Positions 35,799-44,914 are shown, counted from the first letter of the stretch. The stretch: DNA of 64,000 bases from Cyanobacteria bacterium UBA3301 (GCA_002361485.1 DESZ01000028.1:6292-70291), one strand, 5' to 3'. Notes: a model not told the origin generated them from the letters alone. A program made the numbers and translations.

Positions 35799-35930
35799 AT
35801 TCACTTTAAATTGCCTAAAAATAATTTTTGCTATATACATTTAATCTTTTTGCGATAAAATAAAAGAGTACTTAATGGAAGTGTATAGTAAAACGTGTTA
35901 AGAAAGAACACGAGAAAGAAAGGGTATTTT

Positions 35931-38075
35931 ATGAAACCTGAAACAAAAAGTTTCCAATTGGAAATAGGCGGAAAAACCGTCACTATTGAAACAGGGAAAT
36001 ATGCTCAATCAACAAACGGTTCTGTTACGGTAAGATGTGGTGATACAATGTTATTTGTACACTGTGTTGTTTCAAAAGAACCAAGAGTCGGCATAGACTT
36101 TTTCCCGTTATTGATTGATTATGAAGAAAGAATGTCTGCAATCGGAAGAATCCCCGGCGGATATAATCGTTCCGAAGGGAAAGCAAGCGATAAAGCAATA
36201 TTGGTATCTCGTTTAATCGACAGACCAATCAGACCGCTTTTCCCGAAAGGTTACAGAAATGATATTCAAATCGTTGCACAATTATTCAGCTATGATCAAG
36301 AAAATCAACCTGACACATTGGCAATGTTAGGTGCATCTTGTGCTTTGATGTTATCAGGCGCACCGTTTGAAGGACCTATCGGAGCAGTCAGAGTATCTCG
36401 CGATGAAAGCGGTAATTTCATTGCAAACCCTACACATAAACAAGCTCACGAATCTGATTTAGATATCGTTGTAGCAGGTACTCACGATTCTGTTATTATG
36501 GTTGAAGCAGGATGTAAGTTCGTAACGGAAGATGATATTATGAACGCTGTTGAATTTGCACAAGGCGAAATCAGAAAACAATGTGATGCTCAAGTTGAAT
36601 TTGCAAAACAATGCGGAGTAACAAAAGAAGAATTTACAAATCCTTATGATACTTCAAGAATAGCTCAAATCATAGAAGAAACAGCACACGATATGATTTT
36701 TGATGCTTATCATAATTTTGACAGAGAATATCGTCAAAATAAATTGGAAGAAGCTAAAAAACTTGTTAAAGAAAAAATTGATGCACTTCCTGAAGATGAC
36801 TATATTAAACAAATCATTGAAGAAACAGGCATTGACTTTGTAGCAGAAGAATTCAAAGCAGCAGAAAAACACATCATGCGTGCTATGATTTTGGATGAAG
36901 GCGTCAGAGCTGACGGAAGAAAGCCAAACGAAGTTCGTCCTATTTGGTGCGAAGTTGGTGTCATTCCAAGAGCACACGGTTCTGCGGTATTTACAAGAGG
37001 TCAAACTCAAATACTTTCAGTTGCGACTTTAGCTGGTCCTGCAATGAAACAAGAACTTGACGGGGTTGATCCGCAAACCGAAAAAACATATATGCACAAA
37101 TACATCTTCCCTGGATTTTCAGTAGGTGAAGTAAAACCTTTAAGAGGTCCCGGAAGACGAGAAGTAGGACACGGTAATTTGGCAGAAAGAGCAAATATTC
37201 CTGCCCTGCCAAGTACTGAAGAATTCGGATATACAATCAGAGTAACTTCTGACGTTTTAGAATCCAACGGTTCTACATCAATGGGTTCAACTTGCGGCTC
37301 TTCAATGGCATTGATGAATGCAGGTGTTCCCGTTAAATGTATGATTGGCGGTGTTGCTATGGGTATGATTAAAGAAGAAGGATATGAACCTGTTGTATTA
37401 ACCGATATTCAAGGTATTGAAGACTTCTTAGGCGATATGGACTTTAAAGTAACGGGTAATGATGACGGTATTACCGCTTTGCAAATGGATATGAAGGCAA
37501 AAGGTATTCCAAATGAAACATTACGCAGAGCTTTATTCCAAGCAAAAGAAGGCAGATTACATATTTTAGGTAAAATGAGAGAAGTAATTACAGAACCTGC
37601 AAAAGAATTATCACCGTTTGCACCAAGCATTACAACTATGACAATTCCAACTGAAGATATCGGCGCAGTAATCGGGCCAGGCGGTAAACAAATAAGAGAA
37701 ATTATTGATGCTTCAGGCGCTGAAATCGATATACAAGATTCAGGGCTGGTAACTATTACATCTAATGATCAAGAAGGTGCTAAAATTGCAATTAAAATGA
37801 TTAAAGATATCACCTTCAAACCTGAAGTTGGTATGGTAATTAAAGGTAAAGTCGTAAGAATTATACCTATCGGTGCATTTGTCGAATTAGGCGGCGGCAA
37901 AGACGGTATGATTCATATTTCTCAAGTTTGCAACGAAAGAATCGAAACTATTGAACCGCATTTAAATATCGGGGATGAAGTTATCGTTAAAGTTGTAAAA
38001 ATTGATGAAAAAGGCAGAGTCAACCTGACATTAAAAGGTGTAACGGAAGAAGATAAAGCTAATTGTATAAATTAG
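35931..38075 (+). CDS. pnp: Polyribonucleotide nucleotidyltransferase (PNPase)
   Basis: The start is ATG 35931, 7 bases after AAAGGG; the open frame upstream from GTG 35895 is not needed. The 714-residue enzyme has two RNase PH domains (about 1-210 and 300-540) joined by a helical linker. A KH domain (IGAVIGPGGKQIREI, near 565) and a C-terminal S1 domain (VGMVIKGKVVRI, near 625 to the end) follow. PNPase degrades RNA 3' to 5' with phosphate and is part of degradosomes. The gene is monocistronic with a terminator at 38091. Confidence 0.97.
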   Translation: MKPETKSFQLEIGGKTVTIETGKYAQSTNGSVTVRCGDTMLFVHCVVSKEPRVGIDFFPLLIDYEERMSAIGRIPGGYNRSEGKASDKAILVSRLIDRPIRPLFPKGYRNDIQIVAQLFSYDQENQPDTLAMLGASCALMLSGAPFEGPIGAVRVSRDESGNFIANPTHKQAHESDLDIVVAGTHDSVIMVEAGCKFVTEDDIMNAVEFAQGEIRKQCDAQVEFAKQCGVTKEEFTNPYDTSRIAQIIEETAHDMIFDAYHNFDREYRQNKLEEAKKLVKEKIDALPEDDYIKQIIEETGIDFVAEEFKAAEKHIMRAMILDEGVRADGRKPNEVRPIWCEVGVIPRAHGSAVFTRGQTQILSVATLAGPAMKQELDGVDPQTEKTYMHKYIFPGFSVGEVKPLRGPGRREVGHGNLAERANIPALPSTEEFGYTIRVTSDVLESNGSTSMGSTCGSSMALMNAGVPVKCMIGGVAMGMIKEEGYEPVVLTDIQGIEDFLGDMDFKVTGNDDGITALQMDMKAKGIPNETLRRALFQAKEGRLHILGKMREVITEPAKELSPFAPSITTMTIPTEDIGAVIGPGGKQIREIIDASGAEIDIQDSGLVTITSNDQEGAKIAIKMIKDITFKPEVGMVIKGKVVRIIPIGAFVELGGGKDGMIHISQVCNERIETIEPHLNIGDEVIVKVVKIDEKGRVNLTLKGVTEEDKANCIN

Positions 38076-38090
38076 TAAAATAATAAGTAT

Positions 38091-38127
38091 AAAAAACAGC
38101 ACAGCATATTATGCGGTGCTGTTTTTT
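38091..38127 (+). terminator. Intrinsic terminator after pnp
   Basis: A long stem (AAAAAACAGCAC / GTGCTGTTTTTT) with an inner GCAT/ATGC hairpin is followed by a T tract. Confidence 0.9.
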
Positions 38128-38175
38128 ATTATTCATATTTATGTTATAATCATAAACAAGCAGGGAGAAAAAATA

Positions 38176-39225
38176 ATGAGCGATGTAATAACAATCGGCA
38201 GTGCCACAATGGACGTTTTTGTAGAATGTGATGATGCGAGTATAGTATCAGTAAGACTAAAAGACCGTTCAACTGATTTTATGAGTTATCCGTACGGCGC
38301 AAAACTGGAAATAGCCGACTTTGACACTCAAGTCGGAGGGGGCGGGGTCAATACCGCCACAAACTTTGCTAACTTGGGTTTTTCAACAAGCGCAATATTT
38401 AAAGTCGGAGATGATATATATTCTCAAGGGCTTTTTGACTTTTTCAGAGATAAAAAAGTAAATCTAAAATCCGTTATTCAGGACAAAACCGATACAACAG
38501 GATTTTCAATTATTCTTACAAGTTTTGAAGGGGACAGAACAGTTTTAGCGCATCGCGGTGCAAATGCTCATATAAAAAAATCTGAAATTGATTTTGAGTC
38601 AATAAAGAATGCAAAGCTTTTATATATTGCGCCTTTAAACGGCGATAGCAACAAAGTTCTTGATGATATAGTAAAATATGCAAAAGAACACGACACCAAC
38701 GTTTGTTTCAACGCAGGCACAACAGGAATAAAAAAAGGATTTAAATACCTTGAAAAAATTTTAAAACTTGCGGATGTCGTTGTTATGAATAAGGAAGAAG
38801 CCTCTATGGCAACAGGAATTACCCTTAGACAGGATACGAAAGAAGAGAAGTTTTCAAACGAACTTGTTCACCCTGATTTAAAAGAAATGTTTAAAAAATT
38901 AAAGGTTTCCGATTACCAAATCATCGTAATAACAGACGGCAAACACGGAGCTTATGCATATAACGGGAAACAATATTTTTATTGTCCTCCGTTTGACGGG
39001 CCTGTTACTTCAACACTTGGAGCTGGAGACGCTTTTGCATCAACATTTTGTGCTTCTATAGCGAAATGGGGTATCGATATTGAAAAAGCACTTCGTGCCG
39101 GTTCAATAAATTCAGCAGGAGTAGTTTCAGTTTTTGGCGCGACACAAGGACTTTTGAATTTTGATGAAATTTCTAAAAAGATGGATGAAACTCCTGATTT
39201 TAAAGTCATTATAGAAAATGCATAA
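38176..39225 (+). CDS. PfkB-family carbohydrate kinase
   Basis: The start is ATG 38176 (MSDVITIGSATMDVF), 8 bases after GGGAG; an in-frame Met at 38116 lies inside the pnp terminator. The 349-residue ribokinase-fold protein has the glycine-rich FDTQVGGGGVNTATNFA, a DTTGFSIIL lid segment and the C-terminal TSTLGAGDAFASTF catalytic signature with the base Asp. It phosphorylates a sugar or nucleoside. Ribokinase-like or adenosine-kinase-like substrates are both possible. Confidence 0.88.
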   Translation: MSDVITIGSATMDVFVECDDASIVSVRLKDRSTDFMSYPYGAKLEIADFDTQVGGGGVNTATNFANLGFSTSAIFKVGDDIYSQGLFDFFRDKKVNLKSVIQDKTDTTGFSIILTSFEGDRTVLAHRGANAHIKKSEIDFESIKNAKLLYIAPLNGDSNKVLDDIVKYAKEHDTNVCFNAGTTGIKKGFKYLEKILKLADVVVMNKEEASMATGITLRQDTKEEKFSNELVHPDLKEMFKKLKVSDYQIIVITDGKHGAYAYNGKQYFYCPPFDGPVTSTLGAGDAFASTFCASIAKWGIDIEKALRAGSINSAGVVSVFGATQGLLNFDEISKKMDETPDFKVIIENA

Positions 39226-39290
39226 TAAAAAATGAACTTTTTATTTTTCAATTCGTTATACCAATGTAGATTGAATAGGAGAAACGAATT

Positions 39291-39644
39291 ATGACAGAAG
39301 AAAAAAAAGTAGAAGAATGCACAACTGACAGACACGAATGCAAATGTCAAAAGATTTTGACTAAATTTTTACTTGATACCATTTCGGTATTTTTAGGAGT
39401 TCTATTGGCATTATTGGTATTACGCGGATTAACAGCACCAAAATTCGGGCCTTGCCCTTGCGGGATGAAACGAGGCTGCCCGATGATGGAACGCAGATTA
39501 CCGCCTCCAATGCACAAAGCAAAAGATTTTAGAGCAATAAGAATGCATAAAGATCACCCGCAATTTGGTCAAAGAAAAGATGCTTACAGAGAAAATTTAA
39601 AACCTGATTTTGAAAGACAAGTTCCTCAAAAACCTCAAAAATAA
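39291..39644 (+). CDS. Small cysteine-rich single-span membrane protein, unknown
   Basis: The 117-residue protein has a strong AGGAG ribosome site. An N-terminal region with a C-T-T-D-R-H-E-C-K-C cluster precedes one membrane helix (about 27-47). A second cluster follows (CPCGMKRGC), and then a Pro/Arg/His/Met-rich hydrophilic tail. The cysteines could bind metal on either side of the membrane. I recognise no family. It sits alone between two terminators, just before the atp operon. Confidence 0.7.
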   Translation: MTEEKKVEECTTDRHECKCQKILTKFLLDTISVFLGVLLALLVLRGLTAPKFGPCPCGMKRGCPMMERRLPPPMHKAKDFRAIRMHKDHPQFGQRKDAYRENLKPDFERQVPQKPQK

Positions 39645-39663
39645 AAAATACGCAAAAAGAATT

Positions 39664-39695
39664 AAAGGCTTGATATTACAATATCAAGCCTTTTT
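39664..39695 (+). terminator. Intrinsic terminator before the atp operon
   Basis: Stem AAAGGCTTGATAT / ATATCAAGCCTTT with a 4-6 base loop and a T tract. Confidence 0.85.
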
Positions 39696-39705
39696 GATTA
39701 ATCAT

Positions 39706-39734
39706 TTGCAAAAAAAATTTTTCTGTATTAATAT
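39706..39734 (+). promoter_or_regulatory. Candidate promoter of the atp operon
   Basis: TTGCAA (39706-39711) and TAATAT (39729-39734) are 17 bases apart, each with 4 of 6 consensus bases. They lie 20 bases before the atpB ATG, which has GAAGGGAG. Confidence 0.4.
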
Positions 39735-39755
39735 AGATTTGTTGAAGGGAGATCT

Positions 39756-40445
39756 ATGGAGCATTGGGTATATACAGCCACAATTTTAGGTAAAAGTGTT
39801 TCATTTAATGTTGATACACTAATTACAATGTGGGCATCAATGCTTATCTTAATAGTTCTGGCATTACTAACCACCAGAAAATTGACAATGGTTCCTTCAA
39901 AACTGCAATATGTCGGAGAAGCCATTGTAAAATATTTTAACGATTTGGCAAAAAGCAGTATGGGTAATGACAATGCACAAAAGCATCTTGCAATTGTATT
40001 AACGCTGTTTATGTTCATTTTAACCGCAAATTTAGTCGGTCAATTACCTTTAAAATTAATTCATTTGGCAAAAGGTGAATTTGCTTCACCTAATAATGAT
40101 ATAAATATGACGGCAGCAATGGCTATTGTAGTCTCGATTTATTATATATATTACGGAGTAAAGAAAAACGGATTTAAGTTTTTCTTCAAGGGCTTCAGTA
40201 TTGACGGCATCATAATAACATTAGTTGACACATTAGAACTTTTTGTAAGACCGTTTTCGCTTGCTCTGCGACTTTTTGCAAACATATTTGCAGGCGAAGT
40301 TCTTGTTGCAACAGTAGTCAGCTTAACAGGTGTATTGTGTCCGATACCGTTTATGTTATTTGAGGTTTTTGTCGCCTTAATTCAGGCATTAGTATTCACA
40401 ATACTATCTACAACTTATATTTCATTGGCAATACAAGAAGAATAA
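39756..40445 (+). CDS. atpB: ATP synthase F0 subunit a
   Basis: The 229-residue membrane protein has the a-subunit core: ELFVRPFSLALRLFANIFAGEV with the essential arginine in helix 5 (RLFAN), and EVFVALIQALVFTILSTTYIS in the last helix. It forms the proton half-channels next to the c ring. It is the first gene of a seven-gene operon (a, c, b', b, delta, alpha, gamma), the cyanobacterial atp1 order. Cyanobacterial literature calls this gene atpI; the bacterial symbol is given. Confidence 0.96.
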   Translation: MEHWVYTATILGKSVSFNVDTLITMWASMLILIVLALLTTRKLTMVPSKLQYVGEAIVKYFNDLAKSSMGNDNAQKHLAIVLTLFMFILTANLVGQLPLKLIHLAKGEFASPNNDINMTAAMAIVVSIYYIYYGVKKNGFKFFFKGFSIDGIIITLVDTLELFVRPFSLALRLFANIFAGEVLVATVVSLTGVLCPIPFMLFEVFVALIQALVFTILSTTYISLAIQEE

Positions 40446-40470
40446 AAAATACATAAAAAAGGAGAAAATC

Positions 40471-40710
40471 ATGGCAATTGAACAAACTTTGGATTTAGGA
40501 AGACTTGCAGCAGGTATCGCAGTAGGTTTGGGTACATTAGGCGGCGGTTTAGGCTTAGGTATTGCAACTAAAGGTGTTTTAGATGCAATAGCTCGTCAAC
40601 CGGAAATTAAAGATGAAGCATTCAAAAACTTTATTTTAGGTGCAGGTTTAGCGGAAGCAACAGCTATTTACGCTTTGTTAATCGCATTGTTATTGATATT
40701 TGTTAAATAG
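40471..40710 (+). CDS. atpE: ATP synthase F0 subunit c
   Basis: The 79-residue hairpin has two hydrophobic helices joined by the polar loop ARQPE. The ion-carrying Glu62 lies in GLAEATAIYALL. The Gln that marks sodium-binding c rings in helix 1 is Leu29 here, and the residue after Glu62 is Ala rather than Ser. Proton coupling is therefore more likely than sodium. The helix-1 GxGxG-type packing motif (GGGLGLG) is present. AAGGAG precedes the start. Confidence 0.96.
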   Translation: MAIEQTLDLGRLAAGIAVGLGTLGGGLGLGIATKGVLDAIARQPEIKDEAFKNFILGAGLAEATAIYALLIALLLIFVK

Positions 40711-40718
40711 GAACAAAA

Positions 40719-41138
40719 ATGTTTGAATTTAATGCCACGCTGATAGTTGCAATGTTTAGTTTTGTCGTGTTCATGTTCATTATGAACGCAATATTTTATC
40801 GTCCTATTTTAAATATAATCAGAAAAAGGGAAAATTACGTCAACGGTAATTATGAAGCAGCAAAAACTTTTGAAACAAAAGCAGAAGAATATAATACCGA
40901 ATACCAAACGAAACTAAACAATGCAAAAGAACAAGAGCGCGAAGCTATATCAATCAAAATTGATAATGCTCAAAAATTATCTTTCAAAACAACCCAAGAA
41001 GCTAATGAACAAGCAAAAATACAAATAGCTTCTAATAAAGAACTTATTGAAAAAGATAAAAATGAACTTATCAATAGCATAAATTCAGACCTTGTCAATA
41101 ATCTGGCTTCGGATATCATAAAGAAAATTGCAGGATAA
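40719..41138 (+). CDS. ATP synthase F0 subunit b' (second b-type stalk subunit)
   Basis: The 139-residue protein has one N-terminal membrane helix (about 7-27), the characteristic NAIFYRPILNIIRKRENYV turn and a long charged helix. This matches cyanobacterial and chloroplast b' rather than a duplicated b. It pairs with the b subunit encoded next to form a heterodimeric peripheral stalk. Two distinct b-type genes in a row are typical of Cyanobacteria and a few other lineages. Confidence 0.9.
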   Translation: MFEFNATLIVAMFSFVVFMFIMNAIFYRPILNIIRKRENYVNGNYEAAKTFETKAEEYNTEYQTKLNNAKEQEREAISIKIDNAQKLSFKTTQEANEQAKIQIASNKELIEKDKNELINSINSDLVNNLASDIIKKIAG

Positions 41139-41144
41139 AAATTA

Positions 41145-41660
41145 ATGACAGACCAAATTATTAAAATATTAAAATATATTTTAGAATCAAATATCATAAA
41201 CTTTATTTTAATGATATGGCTTTTTGCTTGGCTGTTAAAGAAATTTGACATCAAATCTCTATTTACAAAATCAATAAAATCAGTCGATGAATACATTCAA
41301 AAATCCGAAACTGACAAAGCTCATAGTGAAGAATTGGCAGATAAAGCCAAAGATACTCTCAAACAACTTCCTGCACAAATAAATGAGATAAAAGAAGTTT
41401 CCGAACAAAAAGCCAAAATATTACTTGATAAATTGGAAGAGAATACTAAAAAAAATGTAGAAAAAATTAACAAAAATATTATCAAAAACAAGTCCATAGA
41501 GGAAGATAAAGTTTCTAATAACATAACGGAATACGCATTCAGCAGATCTATTGAGCAGGCAACATCAGGTATTATAGAAATGTTAAAAAATAATCCTGAT
41601 TTACACCAAAAATTTATAGATGAAAGTTTGGAAGAATTGGAGAAATCAACATGTCAGTAA
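41145..41660 (+). CDS. atpF: ATP synthase F0 subunit b
   Basis: The 171-residue protein has a membrane helix at about 17-33 (NFILMIWLFAWLLKKF) and then a long Lys/Glu-rich coiled coil. It forms the stalk with b'. It lies 6 bases after b' and overlaps atpH by 10 bases. Sequence conservation is low, as usual for b, and position supports the call. Confidence 0.9.
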   Translation: MTDQIIKILKYILESNIINFILMIWLFAWLLKKFDIKSLFTKSIKSVDEYIQKSETDKAHSEELADKAKDTLKQLPAQINEIKEVSEQKAKILLDKLEENTKKNVEKINKNIIKNKSIEEDKVSNNITEYAFSRSIEQATSGIIEMLKNNPDLHQKFIDESLEELEKSTCQ

Positions 41661-42178
41661 CAAGAATTTCAACCATATCAATGAATTATGCCCAAGCTTT
41701 GTTTGATTCTTTTGAAGATAAAGAAACTATTAAAACTCAACTTGGTGATGTTATTGATACCATTAATTCAAGCTATGATTTAAAGGCTGTATTAATAAAT
41801 CCATCAATATCATATTCTAAAAGGCTTGAAATTGTTGACGAAATTTTTAATACAAAAATTGACGAAAAAATTCTTAATTTTATAAAACTGCTTATAGAAA
41901 AGCAAAGAATTTGCAAATTAGAAGAAATTTTTCAAGCATTTAATGAAATAATTGATAAAAAATCAAATCGCAAAACCGTTGAAATTATATCATCAATCCA
42001 ATTAGACGACTTAACAAAAGAAAAGATTATAAACAGCCTGAACAAAAAGCTTAATTGTGACATACAACCCGATTGGCAAACTGATGAGAAGATTATAGCA
42101 GGACTAATATTCAAATATGACGATTACATTATTGACACAAGTATATTAGCAAGATTAAAAAATTTGAGTAAACAATAA
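41651..42178 (+). CDS. atpH: ATP synthase F1 subunit delta
   Basis: The 175-residue protein has the six-helix N-terminal domain of OSCP/delta (ISTISMNYAQALFDSFED) and a C-terminal IIAGLIFKYDDYIIDTSILARLKNL block, the family signature. It joins the stalk to the top of the alpha/beta hexamer. GGAG at the end of atpF serves as its ribosome site, so translation is coupled. Confidence 0.94.
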   Translation: MSVTRISTISMNYAQALFDSFEDKETIKTQLGDVIDTINSSYDLKAVLINPSISYSKRLEIVDEIFNTKIDEKILNFIKLLIEKQRICKLEEIFQAFNEIIDKKSNRKTVEIISSIQLDDLTKEKIINSLNKKLNCDIQPDWQTDEKIIAGLIFKYDDYIIDTSILARLKNLSKQ

Positions 42179-42191
42179 AAAGGAAAACAAA

Positions 42192-43703
42192 ATGACACTA
42201 ATACAACCTGATGAAATCAGTTCAATTATTAAAAGTAAAATCGAAAACTACAATCTGCAGACAGAAGTTTCCAATATCGGAAGCGTTTTAGAAGTCGGCG
42301 ACGGGATTGCAAGAGTTTACGGATTGCGCAACGTAATGGCCAATGAGCTGGTGCAATTTGAAGACGGCAATTCTACTCTCGGTATCGCAATGAATTTGGA
42401 AGAAAATGATGTAGGGGTTGTAATTTTAGGAGATTATACACAAATACGCGAAGGAACCGTTGTTAAAACAACGGGAAGAATTGCATCCATACCGGTTGGT
42501 GACGGCTTAATCGGAAGAATTATAGACCCAACAGGTAAAGTTCTTGATGGTAAAGGCGATTATCAGTATGAAAAGACAAGACCGATTGAACGCGTAGCCC
42601 CTGGAATTGTCGCAAGACGTTCTGTTTGTCAACCGCTTCAAACAGGTTTAACGGCAATTGATGCACTAACGCCTATCGGCAGAGGTCAAAGAGAACTTAT
42701 TATTGGCGACAGGCAAACAGGAAAGACAGCTATTGCAATAGATACAATAATTAACCAAAAAGGTAAAAATGTAATATGTATATATGTAGCAATCGGGCAA
42801 AAAGCATCAACCGTTGCTCATTTAGCCAAAACGTTAGAAGAATACGGGGCTATGGAATATTCAATAATTGTATCTTCAACCGCTGACGAATCAGCGCCGT
42901 TACAATATATTGCACCGTTTGCAGGTGTTACAATCGGCGAAGAATTTATGGAACAAGGCAAAGATGTTTTGATAGTCTATGATGATTTATCAAAACATGC
43001 TCAAAGCTACCGTGCCATGAGTTTGTTATTAAAAAGACCGCCGGGACGTGAAGCATATCCGGGTGATGTTTTCTATCTTCACTCAAGATTACTTGAACGT
43101 GCGGTAAAACTTAATGACGAATTGGGCGGAGGAAGTATAACAGCATTGCCTATTATTGAAACCCAAGCCGGAGATGTTTCGGCATACATTCCGACAAACG
43201 TCATTTCAATCACTGACGGGCAAATATTTTTAGAAAGTGATGCCTTCAATTCGGGTATAAGACCTGCAATTAACGCAGGGATTTCGGTTTCTCGTGTCGG
43301 CGGTGCTGCACAAACCAAAGGTATTAAACAAGTTGCAGGAACATTAAGACTTGCTCTTGCTCAATATAGAGAATTGGAAGCTTTTGCTCAATTTGCCTCA
43401 GACCTTGATGCGGCAACAAAAAAACAACTTTTACGAGGTGAAAAATTAACAGAAGTCCTAAAACAACTTCAATATAAACCTTTAAGCGTTGCGGAGCAAA
43501 TTTCAATACTATTTGCGGCTAACGAAGGACTGCTTGATGATATTGACAATTCAAAAATACAGAAATTCAAGAAAGATTGGTTTATCTACTTCAACGTAAA
43601 CTTATCCGAACTTGCAAGCAGACTAAACGAAGGTGCTGCTTTATCTGATGATGATAAACAAGCCTTAACAAACGCACTTAATTCATTTAAATCAACATTT
43701 TAG
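42192..43703 (+). CDS. atpA: ATP synthase F1 subunit alpha
   Basis: The 503-residue protein has the N-terminal beta-barrel, the P-loop GDRQTGKTA near 170, the signature PAINAGISVSRVGGAAQ near 360 and the helical C-terminal domain. It carries the non-catalytic nucleotide sites of F1. The catalytic beta subunit is not encoded in this operon and must be elsewhere on the genome. Confidence 0.97.
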   Translation: MTLIQPDEISSIIKSKIENYNLQTEVSNIGSVLEVGDGIARVYGLRNVMANELVQFEDGNSTLGIAMNLEENDVGVVILGDYTQIREGTVVKTTGRIASIPVGDGLIGRIIDPTGKVLDGKGDYQYEKTRPIERVAPGIVARRSVCQPLQTGLTAIDALTPIGRGQRELIIGDRQTGKTAIAIDTIINQKGKNVICIYVAIGQKASTVAHLAKTLEEYGAMEYSIIVSSTADESAPLQYIAPFAGVTIGEEFMEQGKDVLIVYDDLSKHAQSYRAMSLLLKRPPGREAYPGDVFYLHSRLLERAVKLNDELGGGSITALPIIETQAGDVSAYIPTNVISITDGQIFLESDAFNSGIRPAINAGISVSRVGGAAQTKGIKQVAGTLRLALAQYRELEAFAQFASDLDAATKKQLLRGEKLTEVLKQLQYKPLSVAEQISILFAANEGLLDDIDNSKIQKFKKDWFIYFNVNLSELASRLNEGAALSDDDKQALTNALNSFKSTF

Positions 43704-43716
43704 GATACTATAAAAC

Positions 43717-44646
43717 ATGTCGAATTTAAAAGATATAAAAAACCGAATAAACAGCGTTCAAAGCACGAAAAAAATTACTCGTGCGATGAAAATGGTTGCG
43801 GCCGCAAAAGTTCACCACTGGGAATCTGCGACTAAAGCTTCGCGCCCGTATTCAACAGAACTATACAGAATGTTCCAGAAACTTTTAAATTCGGTAACTC
43901 AATTCAGTTCTGAAACCTTAAAAATAAAGACTGCAATTGATAATTATCCTGAATTACTTAAGAATAAGCCGATACATACGGTAGGTTTATTTATCATAAC
44001 AGGCAACAAAGGGCTTGCAGGGGCATACAGTACAAATGTCATAAAAGCAGTTTTGAGAAAAATTTCGGATTACAAATCTGAAGGTATTAGCGTTAAATTA
44101 TTTATTGCCGGTCAAAAGGGGATTTCTATTCTTTCAAGGAGACTAAGAAATACTGACATCACAATTGAAAAGAAATACTTTTCAGCCGTAGAAGAACCTA
44201 CTCCGCTTGAAGCAAGAGAAATTGCCGAGGATATGGCTGAATACTATGTTGACGGAAGAATTGATAAAATAGAAATTATAACAACCCGTTTTAAAAATAT
44301 GGTAAGTTATTCTGTTGACAGCTGGGCAGTACTCCCGTTAGAAGGGGTTAAAAATGTTCAAGAACGTCTTAAAGATAATGTCCTTGAACCGCTAATGGAA
44401 TTTACTCCAGATATGCACCATATATTGCAAAAACTTGTACCTATGTTTATGACCAATATTTTTTACCAAGCTTTATTAGAAGCAAAGGCAAGCGAATTAG
44501 CATCTCGTATGACTGCAATGTCTGCAGCTACAACCAATGCCGAAAAAATCATTCATGATTTATCCATTCAATATAATAAAATTCGCCAAGCTGCGATTAC
44601 AAATGAAATTATAGAAGTCGTTTCCGGCGCAAACTCATTAAAATAA
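43717..44646 (+). CDS. atpG: ATP synthase F1 subunit gamma
   Basis: The 309-residue rotor shaft has the N-terminal IKNRINSVQSTKKITRAMKMVAAAK helix and the C-terminal QARQAAITNEIIEVVSGA-type helix that sit inside the hexamer. The long regulatory insertion found in photosynthetic cyanobacterial and chloroplast gamma (between the LLPL region and the MEF region) is absent: AVLPLEG is followed by only about 20 residues before MEFTPD. It ends the operon. The next genes are not beta or epsilon. Confidence 0.95.
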   Translation: MSNLKDIKNRINSVQSTKKITRAMKMVAAAKVHHWESATKASRPYSTELYRMFQKLLNSVTQFSSETLKIKTAIDNYPELLKNKPIHTVGLFIITGNKGLAGAYSTNVIKAVLRKISDYKSEGISVKLFIAGQKGISILSRRLRNTDITIEKKYFSAVEEPTPLEAREIAEDMAEYYVDGRIDKIEIITTRFKNMVSYSVDSWAVLPLEGVKNVQERLKDNVLEPLMEFTPDMHHILQKLVPMFMTNIFYQALLEAKASELASRMTAMSAATTNAEKIIHDLSIQYNKIRQAAITNEIIEVVSGANSLK

Positions 44647-44661
44647 TTTATTAAGAATATT

Positions 44662-44704
44662 AAAAAAAAAGAATTAAGCAAGCAAACGCTTAATTCTTTT
44701 TTTT
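44662..44704. terminator. Terminator after atpG (first copy of a duplicated hairpin)
   Basis: A long stem (AAAAAAGAATTAAGC / GCTTAATTCTTTTTT) with an 8-base loop lies 16 bases after the atpG stop. Its right half is repeated at 44872-44900 next to tRNA-Arg. Confidence 0.85.
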
Positions 44705-44722
44705 ATTTGGCCCCGCCGCGAG
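44681..44722 (-). repeat. Direct repeat copy 1: terminator half plus 3' end of tRNA-Arg
   Basis: These 42 bases repeat 44872-44914 with a single T-run length difference. They contain the T tract, then GGCCCCGCCGCGAG, the 3' acceptor and 3' T-arm of tRNA-Arg. The rest of the tRNA is missing, so this is a truncated tRNA end, as left by integration at a tRNA 3' end or by a local duplication. Confidence 0.85.
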
Positions 44723-44862
44723 CTTTCACTTCGCTCGCCTTCGACGTGACTCCGCTTGAGCCTTTTATGTCCTGCGGACAGCTTATTGATAAGGCTCAAG
44801 GCTTCGCACTTGGCTCACTCGTTCCGAACGCAAACGGCGTTCTCCTCGCTGGCAGTTATACA
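44718..44862. mobile_element. Structured, GC-richer insert between tRNA-end repeats (possible small mobile element remnant)
   Basis: The roughly 145 bases between the two repeat copies are clearly richer in G+C than the flanks and hold three inverted repeats. They are GCGAG/CTCGC (44718-44738), CTTGAGCCTT/AAGGCTCAAG (44755-44800, with an inner GTCC/GGAC) and GAACGC/GCGTTC (44826-44842). No integrase or credible ORF is inside. It could be a MITE-like or palindromic repeat, or the scar of an excised island whose att core is the tRNA end. I cannot tell which without other copies. Confidence 0.4.
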
Positions 44863-44896
44863 AAAAAATTAAGCAAACGCTTAATTCTTTTTTTTT
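44862..44896 (-). terminator. Terminator of tRNA-Arg (second hairpin copy)
   Basis: Stem AATTAAGC/GCTTAATT with a 4-base loop and flanking A and T tracts lies just beyond the tRNA 3' end on the minus strand. Confidence 0.8.
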
Positions 44897-44914
44897 ATTT
44901 GGCCCCGCCGCGAG
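44872..44914 (-). repeat. Direct repeat copy 2: overlaps terminator and 3' end of intact tRNA-Arg
   Basis: This is the partner of 44681-44722. Here the tRNA end belongs to the complete tRNA gene. The distance between copies is about 191 bases from start to start. Confidence 0.85.
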
